The notes: generated by a model from the sequence alone, not told the origin. Numbered from the stretch's first letter, positions 24,244 to 32,432 are shown. The stretch is 33,715 nt of DNA from Candidatus Moraniibacteriota bacterium (GCA_023133275.1 JAGLWU010000023.1:1-33715); one strand, 5' to 3'. A program made the numbers and translations.

Positions 24244-26079
24244 TCATAAATCAATATTTTTTTCTTTCTTCTCTTCTTCCTCAATTATAATTTCCTCAGT
24301 CGGCTCAACATCATAAAAATCTAACAAATACTTCATCACTTTACCAAACGTCGGTGCTGCACTGGTTGTTGCCCAAATATTTTTCGGATTATCAATCTTC
24401 ACCACCACTGTAAATTTAGGATCATTAATTGGTGCATATCCAGCAAAAGTAACAATCGTACGATCCTCAAGATAACCCTTTTCATTTTTACTAGCCACCT
24501 CAGCTGTACCTGTTTTACCGCCCACTAAATAACCCGGAACATCTGCACTTTTTCCGTGACCATTTGCTACCACACTCCTCAACATTTGACTAATTTCTCG
24601 AGAAGACTTCTCACTAATCACTCTGTGAACAATTTCTGCCTCAACAATCTCCTCAGCTTTGTCGGAAAAAATTTTCTTTTCCACAATTTGAGGTTTCATA
24701 ATATTACCACCATTAGCCAATGCACTGTAAGCAACTAAAAGCTGTAATTGAGTCATTGTAATTCCCTGACCATACGCAGCCGTGTAAAATTCAATCTCTG
24801 ATTTTAAATTTTTCAAATTAGAAACATTACCTCTTGCCTCAACTGGCAATTCAATTCCTGTTCTATTATTAAAATCAAAACGTTGCAAATAATCTCTAAA
24901 CTTTTTATTTCCCACTAATTTTTCAACATGAATCACGCCTGTGTTAATAGATTTTTCTAAAACTTGCGTCATAGTTTGCAAGCCATAAATCTTTTTTTTA
25001 GCATTGAAAATCTCATAATCTAATATCTTGATTGAATCTTCATATCTATATGTTTTAACTGAACCATGATCTTCATACGTTGATTCTGGCGTAATTTTTC
25101 CATCATCTAAACCAATCGCCATAGTAATTGACTTAAACACCGAGCCAGACTCGTAAGCTTCTGTAACTACCGGATTAGCAAATACTTTAATATTTTCAAC
25201 TTGCGAATAATTATTTGGATCAAAAGTTGGATAATTTGCCAAAGCTAAAATTTTTCCTGTTTTAGGATCTATCACAGAAATTGATCCACTCTCCGCTTCA
25301 TATTCTTCAATTGCTTTTTTTAAAATTCGCTCTATTTCATATTGAACTGTATATTCTATAGTGAGAACAAAATCAGTTCCATCATATTTTGAAATAACTT
25401 CACGATCTTGCGATGACATCCAACCCCCTCGAGCATTTTGTCTTTGCTTCACTTCTCCAGCTTCGCCACTCAACTCATCTTCAAAATATGCCTCAATTCC
25501 ATATCTGCCTTTGTACTCATTTCCATCCGATCCAATAAATCCCACCACTTGAGAAGCTAATTCACCCCCCGGATAAAATCTATAATTTTTAAATTTCTCA
25601 ACTTCAAAATGTAAACCTGTAATATTTTTTTCTTCAATACTTTTCTTCTCTTCATCAGAAATTTTATGTTTTAAAATTTCATAACCTCTATCCCTTTTCT
25701 GTATTTTTTTCTCAACTTTTTTCCTGTCAATTTTTAAATTTTCTACTAATTGATCAGTTACATTTTTAATTTCATCATCAGGAATATCCTTTGGCGAAAT
25801 ATAAGCTGTAAAATATTCTCGATTTATTGCTAGTGAATATAATCCCTCTCCATTTTTCAAAAAAATTTCACCTCGCTTCGGCAGTAAATTTCTAGTATTA
25901 TTATGTTGTTTATTTGCTATTTCATTAAACTCCTCAAATTTAACAATCTGCAAATAATACATTCTAACAACAACGACCAAAATTAAAAAAAGAAAGATTA
26001 AAAATAAAATTGAATCTCGAGACTTTAACAATTCTCCAAAACTTCCACTATTTTTTGTTCGCGTTCTTTGATTTTTCAT
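24244..26079 (-). CDS. ftsI: Septal penicillin-binding protein, FtsI/PBP2-like transpeptidase
   Basis: Class B PBP that cross-links peptidoglycan at the septum. From the ATG at 26079 it has 611 residues; an in-frame GTG at 26130 would add 17 residues, and I prefer the ATG. There is one membrane helix (SILFLIFLFLILVVVVRMYY), a dimerisation domain starting RNLLPKRGEIF, and the transpeptidase domain. That domain has the active-site SxxK (ESGSVFKSIT), SxN (EKSINTG) and KTG (VGGKTGTAEV) motifs. The position between ftsL and murF supports FtsI over the elongation PBP2. A Glu/Lys-rich tail (EEIIIEEEEKKEKN) ends the protein. Confidence 0.92.
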   Translation of the reverse strand: MKNQRTRTKNSGSFGELLKSRDSILFLIFLFLILVVVVRMYYLQIVKFEEFNEIANKQHNNTRNLLPKRGEIFLKNGEGLYSLAINREYFTAYISPKDIPDDEIKNVTDQLVENLKIDRKKVEKKIQKRDRGYEILKHKISDEEKKSIEEKNITGLHFEVEKFKNYRFYPGGELASQVVGFIGSDGNEYKGRYGIEAYFEDELSGEAGEVKQRQNARGGWMSSQDREVISKYDGTDFVLTIEYTVQYEIERILKKAIEEYEAESGSISVIDPKTGKILALANYPTFDPNNYSQVENIKVFANPVVTEAYESGSVFKSITMAIGLDDGKITPESTYEDHGSVKTYRYEDSIKILDYEIFNAKKKIYGLQTMTQVLEKSINTGVIHVEKLVGNKKFRDYLQRFDFNNRTGIELPVEARGNVSNLKNLKSEIEFYTAAYGQGITMTQLQLLVAYSALANGGNIMKPQIVEKKIFSDKAEEIVEAEIVHRVISEKSSREISQMLRSVVANGHGKSADVPGYLVGGKTGTAEVASKNEKGYLEDRTIVTFAGYAPINDPKFTVVVKIDNPKNIWATTSAAPTFGKVMKYLLDFYDVEPTEEIIIEEEEKKEKNIDL

Positions 26080-26165
26080 TTCAGCTGAAATATTTTTAAC
26101 GAAATTAAATAATTTGAAGTAAAAAAACACAAGATTTTTTTAAAAGTTTATTTGACGAAAAAAAA

Positions 26166-26534
26166 TCACTCCATGGTCACTAATGTTTCTTCATCAATAT
26201 AAACTGGATCCGTAATAACTTTCATATCATGTTCAACTACTTCCCCAATTTTATCTAATGAAATTAATTTCACCTCTTGAAGCATTAATTTTTCATTTTC
26301 CTCAGCTAACTCATCTATTCTCTGTTCAAGTTCATAAATAGTATTTCCTTGAGTTGTTACCGAATTAACCGTAAATAAATAAAGTACACCCATCATGCAA
26401 AAACACAAAACAACAAAAACACTCCCTGACCCAAAACCTTGAGCCACAGAAAGTTGATTATATTTTTGTTTTTTAGCTACACGTTTGAATACGCAATATG
26501 ATTGACGTCGATGTGTAGTAATTTTTTTTGACAT
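26166..26534 (-). CDS. ftsL: FtsL-like bitopic cell-division protein
   Basis: 122 residues with the FtsL/DivIC plan: a basic cytoplasmic N-terminus (about 1-35), one membrane helix (about 37-58, GSVFVVLCFCMMGVLYLFTV), and a leucine-zipper-like coiled coil (IYELEQRIDELAEENEKL). Sequence conservation is low in this family, so the call depends on topology and on the position between rsmH and ftsI, the standard dcw order. FtsL recruits and activates the septal FtsW-FtsI synthase. ATG start at 26534, no SD. Confidence 0.75.
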   Translation of the reverse strand: MSKKITTHRRQSYCVFKRVAKKQKYNQLSVAQGFGSGSVFVVLCFCMMGVLYLFTVNSVTTQGNTIYELEQRIDELAEENEKLMLQEVKLISLDKIGEVVEHDMKVITDPVYIDEETLVTME

Positions 26535-26795
26535 GCACGACTTAACAAAAACGTACCCCTACTTACGCCTTGCATTTTATTTTTGTTTTAAAAAAAATAA
26601 TTTTATATTACTTTGAATTTTAAAATATTAATTTATTCCTATCTTAAAAAATATTTCAAATTCTAAAATAATAAAATCAAAAAGAACTGTATCAAACTTA
26701 TTTTAAAAAAATTTACTCAAAAAATATTTATTATTCCTGTAAAACAAGAATCTTAAACTTTAATTTAAAAATTTCAAATAAATTTATTAAAAACT
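26535..26795. other. AT-rich spacer between rsmH and ftsL
   Basis: 260 very AT-rich bases with no credible ORF. TTCCTGTAAAACAAGAA (about 26734-26750) can form a weak hairpin without a T-run. A gap this long is unusual inside a dcw operon, so ftsL may have its own promoter, but I cannot pin one down. Confidence 0.5.
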
Positions 26796-27722
26796 CTAAA
26801 TTCTTTCTGCCACACGAAGACATGCACTCCTCGATCGCGGATTATTTTTTATTTCTTTCTCTGACGGCTTCAGTGGTTTTTTTGTAATTATTTTCACCAA
26901 AGCCTCATGGTCACACACGCAAACTGGAATAACATCTGGACAAACACATCCCCTTGCGTTTGTCCTAAAGCTATTTTTGACAATTCTGTCCTCTCCTGAA
27001 TGAAAAGACACAATCGCAATCCGCCCTCCTTCGCGTAACAATTCAATTCCATCTGTAAGAAAAATTCTCAAATGCTCGTATTCTTTATTAACAAAAATAC
27101 GAATCGCCTGAAAAGTTTTTGTCGCCGGATTGATTTTACTTTTCCAATTTAACGGCAAAACTTTTTTTACAATCTCAGCTAATTGAACTGTACTTTCAAT
27201 CGGTCTATTCTTCACAATCGCTCTGGCTATTTTTCTCGAATGTCGCTCATCTCCATACGAATAAATGATGTCTGCCAAGGAATCTACCTCCGCTTTATTA
27301 ACCACATCCATTGCATTATGTTTTTCCTCTAAATCCATACGCATATCCAACGGACTGTCTTTTTGGAAAGTAAAACCTCGTTTTGAATCATTTAATTGAT
27401 CTGAAGAAAGCCCTAAATCAGCTACAATTGCGTCAACCGAATCGATACTATTTTCTTTAAGTACCTTTCTTACATCAGCATGATTTGAATGAACATAAAT
27501 AATATTTTCCGCTATTTCTGGATAATTATTTTTAAATCTTTCAATTGCCTGTTTGTCTCGATCAAAAACTATTAATTTACCATCAGGCATAATTTTCTGA
27601 TAAATTTCTCTGGCATAACCGCCACCGCCCAATGTTGCATCCACCACCGTCATTCCTGATTTTAAATTCAGCATTTCAATCGCTTCTTTCATCATCACTG
27701 GAATATGAATACTTTCTTTCAT
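26796..27722 (-). CDS. rsmH: 16S rRNA (cytosine-1402-N4)-methyltransferase RsmH (MraW)
   Basis: Methylates N4 of C1402 in the ribosomal P site. 308 residues, normal length. HIPVMMKEAIEML opens the protein, followed by the SAM-binding motif VDATLGGGGYAREI. Further conserved blocks are VADLGLSSDQLND, RGFTFQKDSPLDMRMD, FQAIRIFVNKEYEHL and VSFHSGEDRIVKN (usually FHSLEDR). The C-terminus NPRSRSACLRVAERI is typical. It follows mraZ by 48 bases in the dcw cluster. ATG start, no SD. Confidence 0.96.
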   Translation of the reverse strand: MKESIHIPVMMKEAIEMLNLKSGMTVVDATLGGGGYAREIYQKIMPDGKLIVFDRDKQAIERFKNNYPEIAENIIYVHSNHADVRKVLKENSIDSVDAIVADLGLSSDQLNDSKRGFTFQKDSPLDMRMDLEEKHNAMDVVNKAEVDSLADIIYSYGDERHSRKIARAIVKNRPIESTVQLAEIVKKVLPLNWKSKINPATKTFQAIRIFVNKEYEHLRIFLTDGIELLREGGRIAIVSFHSGEDRIVKNSFRTNARGCVCPDVIPVCVCDHEALVKIITKKPLKPSEKEIKNNPRSRSACLRVAERI

Positions 27723-27770
27723 AATAATATTCTAAAAATCTACTTGTCTAAAAATCTACCGCTCTAAACT

Positions 27771-28205
27771 CTAATAAACTCCCAATTTCCCTAAATTCTC
27801 CGCAATTTCTTCAGTATTCTTTTCAGCTTTTTGTTTATAATTATTCCACTCCTTCTCATCCCAAATTTCTAATCGGTTGAACAATCCCGCCACTACAACA
27901 TTTTTACCTAAATTTGCATACTCTTTTAAATAATCTGGAATTAAAACTCTTCCCTGCGAATCACTTTTTACATCAACTGCCCCAGCTAACATCAAGCGAA
28001 CAAATGATCGTGTTGATGCTTCACCGATCGGCATCGTTCCCAACTTTTCTGCCAATTCTTTCCAAGTCTTCATCGGATACACAAACAAACAATTGTCCAG
28101 CCCTCGCGTAATCACAATCGATCTACCTAAACTAGTCCGAAATTTTGACGGCAATGCCAAACGTTTTTTCAAATCAATATTGTGTTTGTATTCTCCGATA
28201 AACAT
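27771..28205 (-). CDS. mraZ: MraZ, transcriptional regulator of the dcw operon
   Basis: MraZ is an AbrB-like DNA-binding protein that forms ring oligomers and controls its own operon. 144 residues, typical length. It has two repeats of the MraZ fold, each with the DxxxR signature: DLKKRLALPSKFR near residue 11 and DSQGRVLIPDYLKEY near residue 85. MFIGEYKHNIDL is the usual start. It is first in the dcw cluster, directly before rsmH. Six AAAGTG boxes upstream (28245-28399) are probably its operators, implying autoregulation. Confidence 0.95.
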   Translation of the reverse strand: MFIGEYKHNIDLKKRLALPSKFRTSLGRSIVITRGLDNCLFVYPMKTWKELAEKLGTMPIGEASTRSFVRLMLAGAVDVKSDSQGRVLIPDYLKEYANLGKNVVVAGLFNRLEIWDEKEWNNYKQKAEKNTEEIAENLGKLGVY

Positions 28206-28244
28206 ATTTGAAAATACTTGAAAAAATTATCTGTAAATCTATTT

Positions 28245-28399
28245 CACTTTTATTAAACTAAACTAATCACTTTATTTCCGATAAATTTAAAAGCTAACAC
28301 AAAGCTTTTTTAAAATATCTTAAATTCACCACTTTTCACCACTTTTCATTCATTACTAGTAATTCTACACCACTTTATAATTCCCCGCAACCACACTTT
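28245..28399 (-). promoter_or_regulatory. MraZ operator region: six AAAGTG boxes upstream of mraZ
   Basis: Read on the minus strand, AAAGTG occurs at 28245-28250, 28268-28273, 28330-28335, 28340-28345, 28371-28376 and 28394-28399, always in the same orientation. Three of them (28327-28335, 28337-28345, 28368-28376) are identical AAAGTGGTG. Their offsets of 10 and 31 bases are near one and three helical turns. AAAGTG-type tandem boxes are the known MraZ target in Mollicutes. A possible -10, TATAAA (28379-28374), overlaps the fifth box. Confidence 0.7.
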
Positions 28400-28457
28400 T
28401 CCACAAGCACATCATGATCACCAAATAATTAAAAATTTAATAAAATAATTTTACAAA

Positions 28458-28487
28458 CAAAAAAGACATCCTTGTTAATGAATGTCT
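28458..28487 (-). terminator. Intrinsic terminator of the pilin-like gene
   Basis: AGACAT (28464-28469) pairs with ATGTCT (28482-28487) around a 12-base loop. On the minus strand the stem is followed by T6. It lies about 24 bases after the stop codon. Confidence 0.7.
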
Positions 28488-28510
28488 CCTAAAATATTTT
28501 CAAAAAATTA

Positions 28511-29176
28511 TTATAAATTTTCCTTTTCCCATTTTTCAATTTCAGCTTCTATTTCTTCTTTTGTCATTCCACCTTGCTCTCTATCTGGATCTACTTCAGG
28601 TTTAGTGAAAATATCAGGTTGATTTTTCCTTTCTTCATCTAATCTTTTTGCCTCATCAATATCATCATGTATTTTATCCCAGTCAGTATTATCTAATCTT
28701 TCAGATGCCTCCAATCCCTCATCAAATTTTTTTTGATCTTTTTCAGTCCATGAATCATTATCAACCCTCACAGCACTCGTATCCAACTTTCCGCTTAATA
28801 TATCTGGATTAATAGTATACAAAATAACATAACTAATAAACGCAACCGCCAGACCAAGTAGAGCATCAGTAATAATTTTTTTAGCCGTATTAGCTGTAGA
28901 CTGATTCCCCGCTGAAGATAAATAGAAAAAACCTCCAATAGTCAACATCAGCAAAGACGCAATTCCAATCGCTGACAAAGCAACTATGTAAAGTTTCGAT
29001 ATATATTCAGGAAATTTAACTACTTTTCCCGCCGTAAGCACTGGAGGAACTGATTCTAAAAGTTTATAACACGATTCTTTTTCTTTATCACATTCTTTTT
29101 CAGCAGCTAAGCACTGATTATTAAAAGATAAAATTAAAGCAAAAACGAATATTATTTTAATAAATTTATTTTTCAT
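28511..29176 (-). CDS. Type IV secretion system pilin-like membrane protein (VirB2/TrbC-like)
   Basis: 221 residues. Signal peptide about 1-25 (MKNKFIKIIFVFALILSFNN...LAA), then two membrane helices: about 62-86 (ALSAIGIASLLMLTIGGFFY) and about 104-126 (ITDALLGLAVAFISYVILYT). Between them lies the motif YLSSAGNQSTANTAKKI, followed by TINPDI. This matches the T4SS_pilin family common in Patescibacteria. In contrast to most such proteins it carries a 90-residue acidic, helical C-terminal tail (EKWEKENL at the end), so it may not be a plain pilin. It is a single gene with its own terminator; no other T4SS gene is in the window. Confidence 0.7.
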   Translation of the reverse strand: MKNKFIKIIFVFALILSFNNQCLAAEKECDKEKESCYKLLESVPPVLTAGKVVKFPEYISKLYIVALSAIGIASLLMLTIGGFFYLSSAGNQSTANTAKKIITDALLGLAVAFISYVILYTINPDILSGKLDTSAVRVDNDSWTEKDQKKFDEGLEASERLDNTDWDKIHDDIDEAKRLDEERKNQPDIFTKPEVDPDREQGGMTKEEIEAEIEKWEKENL

Positions 29177-29272
29177 TTATTTTATTTAATTATTGTAAAA
29201 GTATTATAACACGATAGTCAGGTTGAAAAAAGTGCAAAAACTTTAAACTTCCAAAAAACTTAAAAGAATTTT

Positions 29273-29422
29273 TGTGCTCGCCGCACGGGCTTTTCTGAAC
29301 AAAGGGTCATGACCCTTTGTTCAGTCCCCACAAAACTGTACAAACCCCCAGACCTGTCATTCCGGAAAATATATTTTCTTTCAGAACGTAGCGATGAAAT
29401 AGAAAATAATTTATCCGGAATC
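29273..29422 (+). repeat. Composite intergenic repeat, copy 4, with 30-base perfect palindrome
   Basis: Unit A (29273-29294) is followed by a perfect 30-base palindrome (29295-29324, starting CTGAACAAAGGGTCA). After a spacer comes the TGTCATTCCGGAAAAT...TCCGGAATC unit (29355-29422). The order and orientation match copies 1 and 3, but the middle hairpin sequence is different. It lies upstream of the pilin-like gene in the 29177-29519 spacer, which holds no gene. Confidence 0.8.
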
Positions 29423-29519
29423 TATACCTTAAGTTTAAAGAAAATTTAAAATACAATACTTTTCTAAGAACTTGAAAAATTTATTTAAAACGTTACAATG
29501 TAATATTTTTACTAACTAA

Positions 29520-29600
29520 TAGACCTCTTGCAAAACCTAAGTTTAACCCTTATTTTTAGCTATTGAATTTTATAAAATAAAGGGTTTTGCAAGAAGTCTA
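29520..29600. mobile_element. 81-bp inverted-repeat element (MITE-like)
   Basis: Left end TAGACCTCTTGCAAAACC (29520-29537) and right end GGTTTTGCAAGAAGTCTA (29583-29600) are inverted copies differing at one position. The 45-base interior is AT-rich and non-coding. Terminal repeats of this size are typical of insertion sequences and their miniature derivatives. No transposase is nearby and target duplication is not clear. It abuts the end of the TsaB-like gene. Confidence 0.5.
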
Positions 29601-29601
29601 A

Positions 29602-29865
29602 TCATTCCAACGCAAAATTAAAAGTTTGTACAATTGTTCGAGCAATTCTTTCTGTGGTGTAACCTTTCGGCACATCTGTTTCTAATGTGAAATCTTTTAA
29701 GTCGATCACCTTTAAATTATTTTCATCTAAAATTTCATCTAAAGCAGGAAAGAATTTTTCTAATAAATTATTTTCATCCACCCATTTTTTTTCACTTAAA
29801 ATATTTTCTTCTTTTTCAAGCGACAAAGTTACATTTTTTTCTTGAATTGTTATTTTAATTTTCAT
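29602..29865 (-). CDS. Short TsaB-like protein or fragment (87 aa)
   Basis: Not a firm family match. The order of elements resembles the first ~85 residues of TsaB/YeaZ: an N-terminal beta-hairpin (MKIKITIQEKNVTLSLEKEE), the helix LLEKFFPALDEILDENNL, then KVIDLKDFTLETDV and TERIARTIVQTFNFAL. In TsaB the loop before the last helix reads GPGSFTGLR; here it is PKGYTTERI, so the conserved glycine motif is lost. The gene ends one base from the inverted-repeat element at 29520-29600. It may be a truncated or repurposed TsaB paralogue, or an unrelated fold. It follows the 63-residue ORF by 7 bases. Confidence 0.5.
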   Translation of the reverse strand: MKIKITIQEKNVTLSLEKEENILSEKKWVDENNLLEKFFPALDEILDENNLKVIDLKDFTLETDVPKGYTTERIARTIVQTFNFALE

Positions 29866-29872
29866 ATTTTTA

Positions 29873-30064
29873 TTATTTATTCATTTGCATTTTTTCATAT
29901 CTCTCAATATATTTCTTTTGATCTTTATTTGCTTTACGAATAACTCGTTTAAAAACTTTCTTTTTTTCTTTGGAACTTGCACGCAGAAAAAAATCAGCGA
30001 AGTCATCCTGTTCTTCTGATTTACTTATAATAATATCCTTAAAAAATTCTAATATTTTTATCAT
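29873..30064 (-). CDS. Small charged protein in the zeta-kinase operon (63 aa)
   Basis: Unrecognised. It is mostly helical and strongly charged: an acidic middle (SKSEEQDDFADFF) and a basic second half (KKKVFKRVIRKANKDQKKYI). Its ATG overlaps the TGA of the zeta-like kinase by four bases (ATGA), so the two are translationally coupled. Size and coupling would suit an antitoxin or accessory partner, but known epsilon antitoxins usually precede zeta and I see no epsilon similarity. Confidence 0.6.
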   Translation of the reverse strand: MIKILEFFKDIIISKSEEQDDFADFFLRASSKEKKKVFKRVIRKANKDQKKYIERYEKMQMNK

Positions 30065-30771
30065 AAAATTATCTTTCTTAATTCGCTTTCATTGTATATT
30101 TTTTCAACATAATAGTCAATATTGTAAATATTCAAAACTTGTTTTTCTAAATTACTCTCAGCATTTTTAAAAAGAATATTCAACTTAATATTTTCCGTAA
30201 AATTGTTTTTTGCTTTATTAACATTTTCCATTGATTTAAAATAAGAATCAATAAAAGCTTCTTTTGGTATACTTCTACCCTCTAAATTCTCTCTTCCTTT
30301 TACAATCTTCCATGCAATGATAGGATTTTGATAAATATAATAAATAAAAACTTTTCTATCTCTCCCTAAAGAACGTTCTATATTTTTCATAGAATTATCA
30401 GAAGCAAAAGTGCCATCAATAATCGAATGTAATTTTTTACTCTGCACATAATCAAATAATTTATCAACTCCATGAGAACATGCTTTTTGAAAAATATATG
30501 AATTTTTACCATTATATCCAATTTTTCGAAATAATTCACGAATTTCATCTGCGTCAATGTGGACTGGATTTATTTTAGTCTCTTCAATAAGTCTTTTTGC
30601 TACTTCTGTTTTTCCAGCTCCAGGAATACCTGCCATAAAAATACTAATTGGCTCTTTTCTAGTAGAATATTTTTCTGAATCTGCAAATTTGGCAATAAGC
30701 ATTTTTTTATTCTCTTTTACAAAAATTACCGCATCATCACACATTTTTTGTTCTTTTTCAGTTAATTTCAT
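30061..30771 (-). CDS. Zeta-toxin-like P-loop kinase
   Basis: Zeta toxins phosphorylate UDP-activated amino sugars and block cell-wall synthesis; related kinases have other substrates. The Walker A GIPGAGKT (in ISIFMAGIPGAGKTEVA) is followed by VHIDADEIRELF, the acidic substrate-binding segment typical of zeta. SIIDGTFAS and IYYIYQNPIIAWKIVKGRE come next. The start is placed at the ATG 30771, 10 bases after gltX ends; the longer frame would need a TTG at 30810 inside gltX. 236 residues. It is coupled to the 63-residue ORF downstream. Whether it is a toxin, a chromosomal defence kinase or a nucleotide-sugar enzyme cannot be decided here. Confidence 0.75.
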   Translation of the reverse strand: MKLTEKEQKMCDDAVIFVKENKKMLIAKFADSEKYSTRKEPISIFMAGIPGAGKTEVAKRLIEETKINPVHIDADEIRELFRKIGYNGKNSYIFQKACSHGVDKLFDYVQSKKLHSIIDGTFASDNSMKNIERSLGRDRKVFIYYIYQNPIIAWKIVKGRENLEGRSIPKEAFIDSYFKSMENVNKAKNNFTENIKLNILFKNAESNLEKQVLNIYNIDYYVEKIYNESELRKIIL

Positions 30772-30781
30772 ATCATCAAAA

Positions 30782-32317
30782 TTACCCAAAACTTTCAATC
30801 CCTCTCCCAATCCTCCTCAAACTCTCAATTTTCCCCAAAACCCAAGCACATTCAAAAGGGCTCGGAGATTTTTTAGCACCAGTCAAAACGCCGCGCAAAG
30901 GAAACAACAAATCCCCTCGCTTCTCTCCCGCCGCTTCCAAAAGCAACTTTTCCAAATTCTCCTTTGTCCAATCTTCCTCAGAAATTTCACCCAAAACTTT
31001 TTGAGCTTTTTCCAACGCCTTTTTAGTTTCCTCATCACTATTTTCTTTCCAACGCAACAAATCCTTATCCACATTTCCAATTTCAGAAAAAAAGAATAAA
31101 TTATTTTCACCAGCCTCCGTAAATTTCTCCATTCGTTCTTTTTCAACTGTCAAAACTTTTTTTACATAATCCTTTTTCTGCTCATCTGAAAAATTTGATA
31201 ATAAACTAGAATTTTGATAAAAATCTTTTTCTTCTAAAAATGGTATCACTTGTTCATAAAGATCTTTAACATCCATTTGTTTAATATGTTCACGACTAAT
31301 CCACGCCAATCGATCCAAATCAAAAACACCACCAGCTTTATTCATTTTTCTAAAACCTCTATTTTTTTCAACATCATCAGCACTTTCAAATTCCCTAATC
31401 AATTCATCCATTGAAAAAATTTCCTGTTTCGTTTTCGGATTCCAACCTAAAAGTGCAATAAAATTTAAAATAGCTTCTTTCGGATAACCTTGATTTTTAA
31501 AATCAGAAACACTCACACTCCCCTCACGTTTGGAAAGTTTCTTTTTACTTTTATTTAAAATATTTGCCATATGACAAAACTTTGGCGGTTCCCAACCAAA
31601 AGCTTCATAAAGTAAAATATGTTTCGGCGTACTCGGTAACCACTCCGCCCCACGAAAAACATGTGAAATTTCCATCAAATGATCATCCACCGCCATTGCC
31701 AAATGATAGGTCGGGAAACCATCAGATTTCATGAGAATCAAATCATCCAACGTATCATTTTCCACTTCAATTTTTCCATAAACTAAATCTGTATACGAAA
31801 CTTTACCCTCTGGAATTTTAAAACGCACTACATACTTCTCACCACTTTCAATTTTTTTCTGAACTTCTTCTGAAGATAAATTTAAACAATGTCGATCATA
31901 TTTTGGAGCTAGCTTTTCTAATTGTTGCTTTTTTCGTAAATCATCCAGTCTTTCAGAAGAACAAAAACAATAATATGCTTTTCCCTCATCAATCAATTGT
32001 TGAATATATTTTTTATAAAAATCTAAACGCTTTGACTGAACATAAGAACCTTTTTCTCCAATCTCAACAATTTCCCTTTTTTCTATTTTCACGCCCTCAT
32101 CAATTTCAATCCCTGCCCACATCAAAGATTCTATAACTCTCTCAGTCGCACCCTCAACTAACCGACTTTGGTCAGTATCTTCAATTCGCAAAATAAATTT
32201 CCCATCATTTTTTTTCGCAAATAAATAATTTGTCAAAGCTGTTTTCAATCCACCAATATGTAATTCTCCTGTCGGCGACGGTGCAAATCGTACTCGCACT
32301 TGTTTTTTATTATTCAT
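30782..32317 (-). CDS. gltX: Glutamyl-tRNA synthetase
   Basis: Class I synthetase charging tRNA(Glu), and possibly tRNA(Gln) if this organism uses the transamidation route. 511 residues, normal length. The HIGH motif is RFAPSPTGELHIGGLKTAL (HIGG at 20-23) and the KMSKS-type motif is KKLSKREG (259-266). Conserved RIEDTDQSR and FRGAEWLPSTPKH are present. Cys117-x-Cys119 and Cys144 recall the zinc site of GluRS. The ATG is at 32317, without an SD. The zeta-like kinase follows after 10 bases and is probably co-transcribed. Confidence 0.96.
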   Translation of the reverse strand: MNNKKQVRVRFAPSPTGELHIGGLKTALTNYLFAKKNDGKFILRIEDTDQSRLVEGATERVIESLMWAGIEIDEGVKIEKREIVEIGEKGSYVQSKRLDFYKKYIQQLIDEGKAYYCFCSSERLDDLRKKQQLEKLAPKYDRHCLNLSSEEVQKKIESGEKYVVRFKIPEGKVSYTDLVYGKIEVENDTLDDLILMKSDGFPTYHLAMAVDDHLMEISHVFRGAEWLPSTPKHILLYEAFGWEPPKFCHMANILNKSKKKLSKREGSVSVSDFKNQGYPKEAILNFIALLGWNPKTKQEIFSMDELIREFESADDVEKNRGFRKMNKAGGVFDLDRLAWISREHIKQMDVKDLYEQVIPFLEEKDFYQNSSLLSNFSDEQKKDYVKKVLTVEKERMEKFTEAGENNLFFFSEIGNVDKDLLRWKENSDEETKKALEKAQKVLGEISEEDWTKENLEKLLLEAAGEKRGDLLFPLRGVLTGAKKSPSPFECAWVLGKIESLRRIGRGIESFG

Positions 32318-32380
32318 GATTTTAAAAAAATTATATTATTACTTCATATTAACACAAAACTTGTCATTTAAAAGAATCTC

Positions 32381-32402
32381 TGTGCTCGCCGCACGGACTT
32401 TT
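32381..32402 (+). repeat. Repeat unit A, copy 5
   Basis: Same GTGCTCGCCGCAC core as the other four copies, here followed by GGACTTTT (one base change in the stem). It lies alone, 63 bases upstream of gltX, without the hairpin or TGTCATTC parts. Confidence 0.65.
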
Positions 32403-32432
32403 AAAATAAAAAGTTGACTATTAAGCCAATCT

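Noticed and set aside
29520-29600. Complete insertion sequence
   Set aside because: Only 81 bases without a transposase; kept as MITE-like only.
30557-31099. 180-residue plus-strand ORF
   Set aside because: Spans the antisense of gltX and the zeta-like kinase; both are clear genes with conserved motifs.
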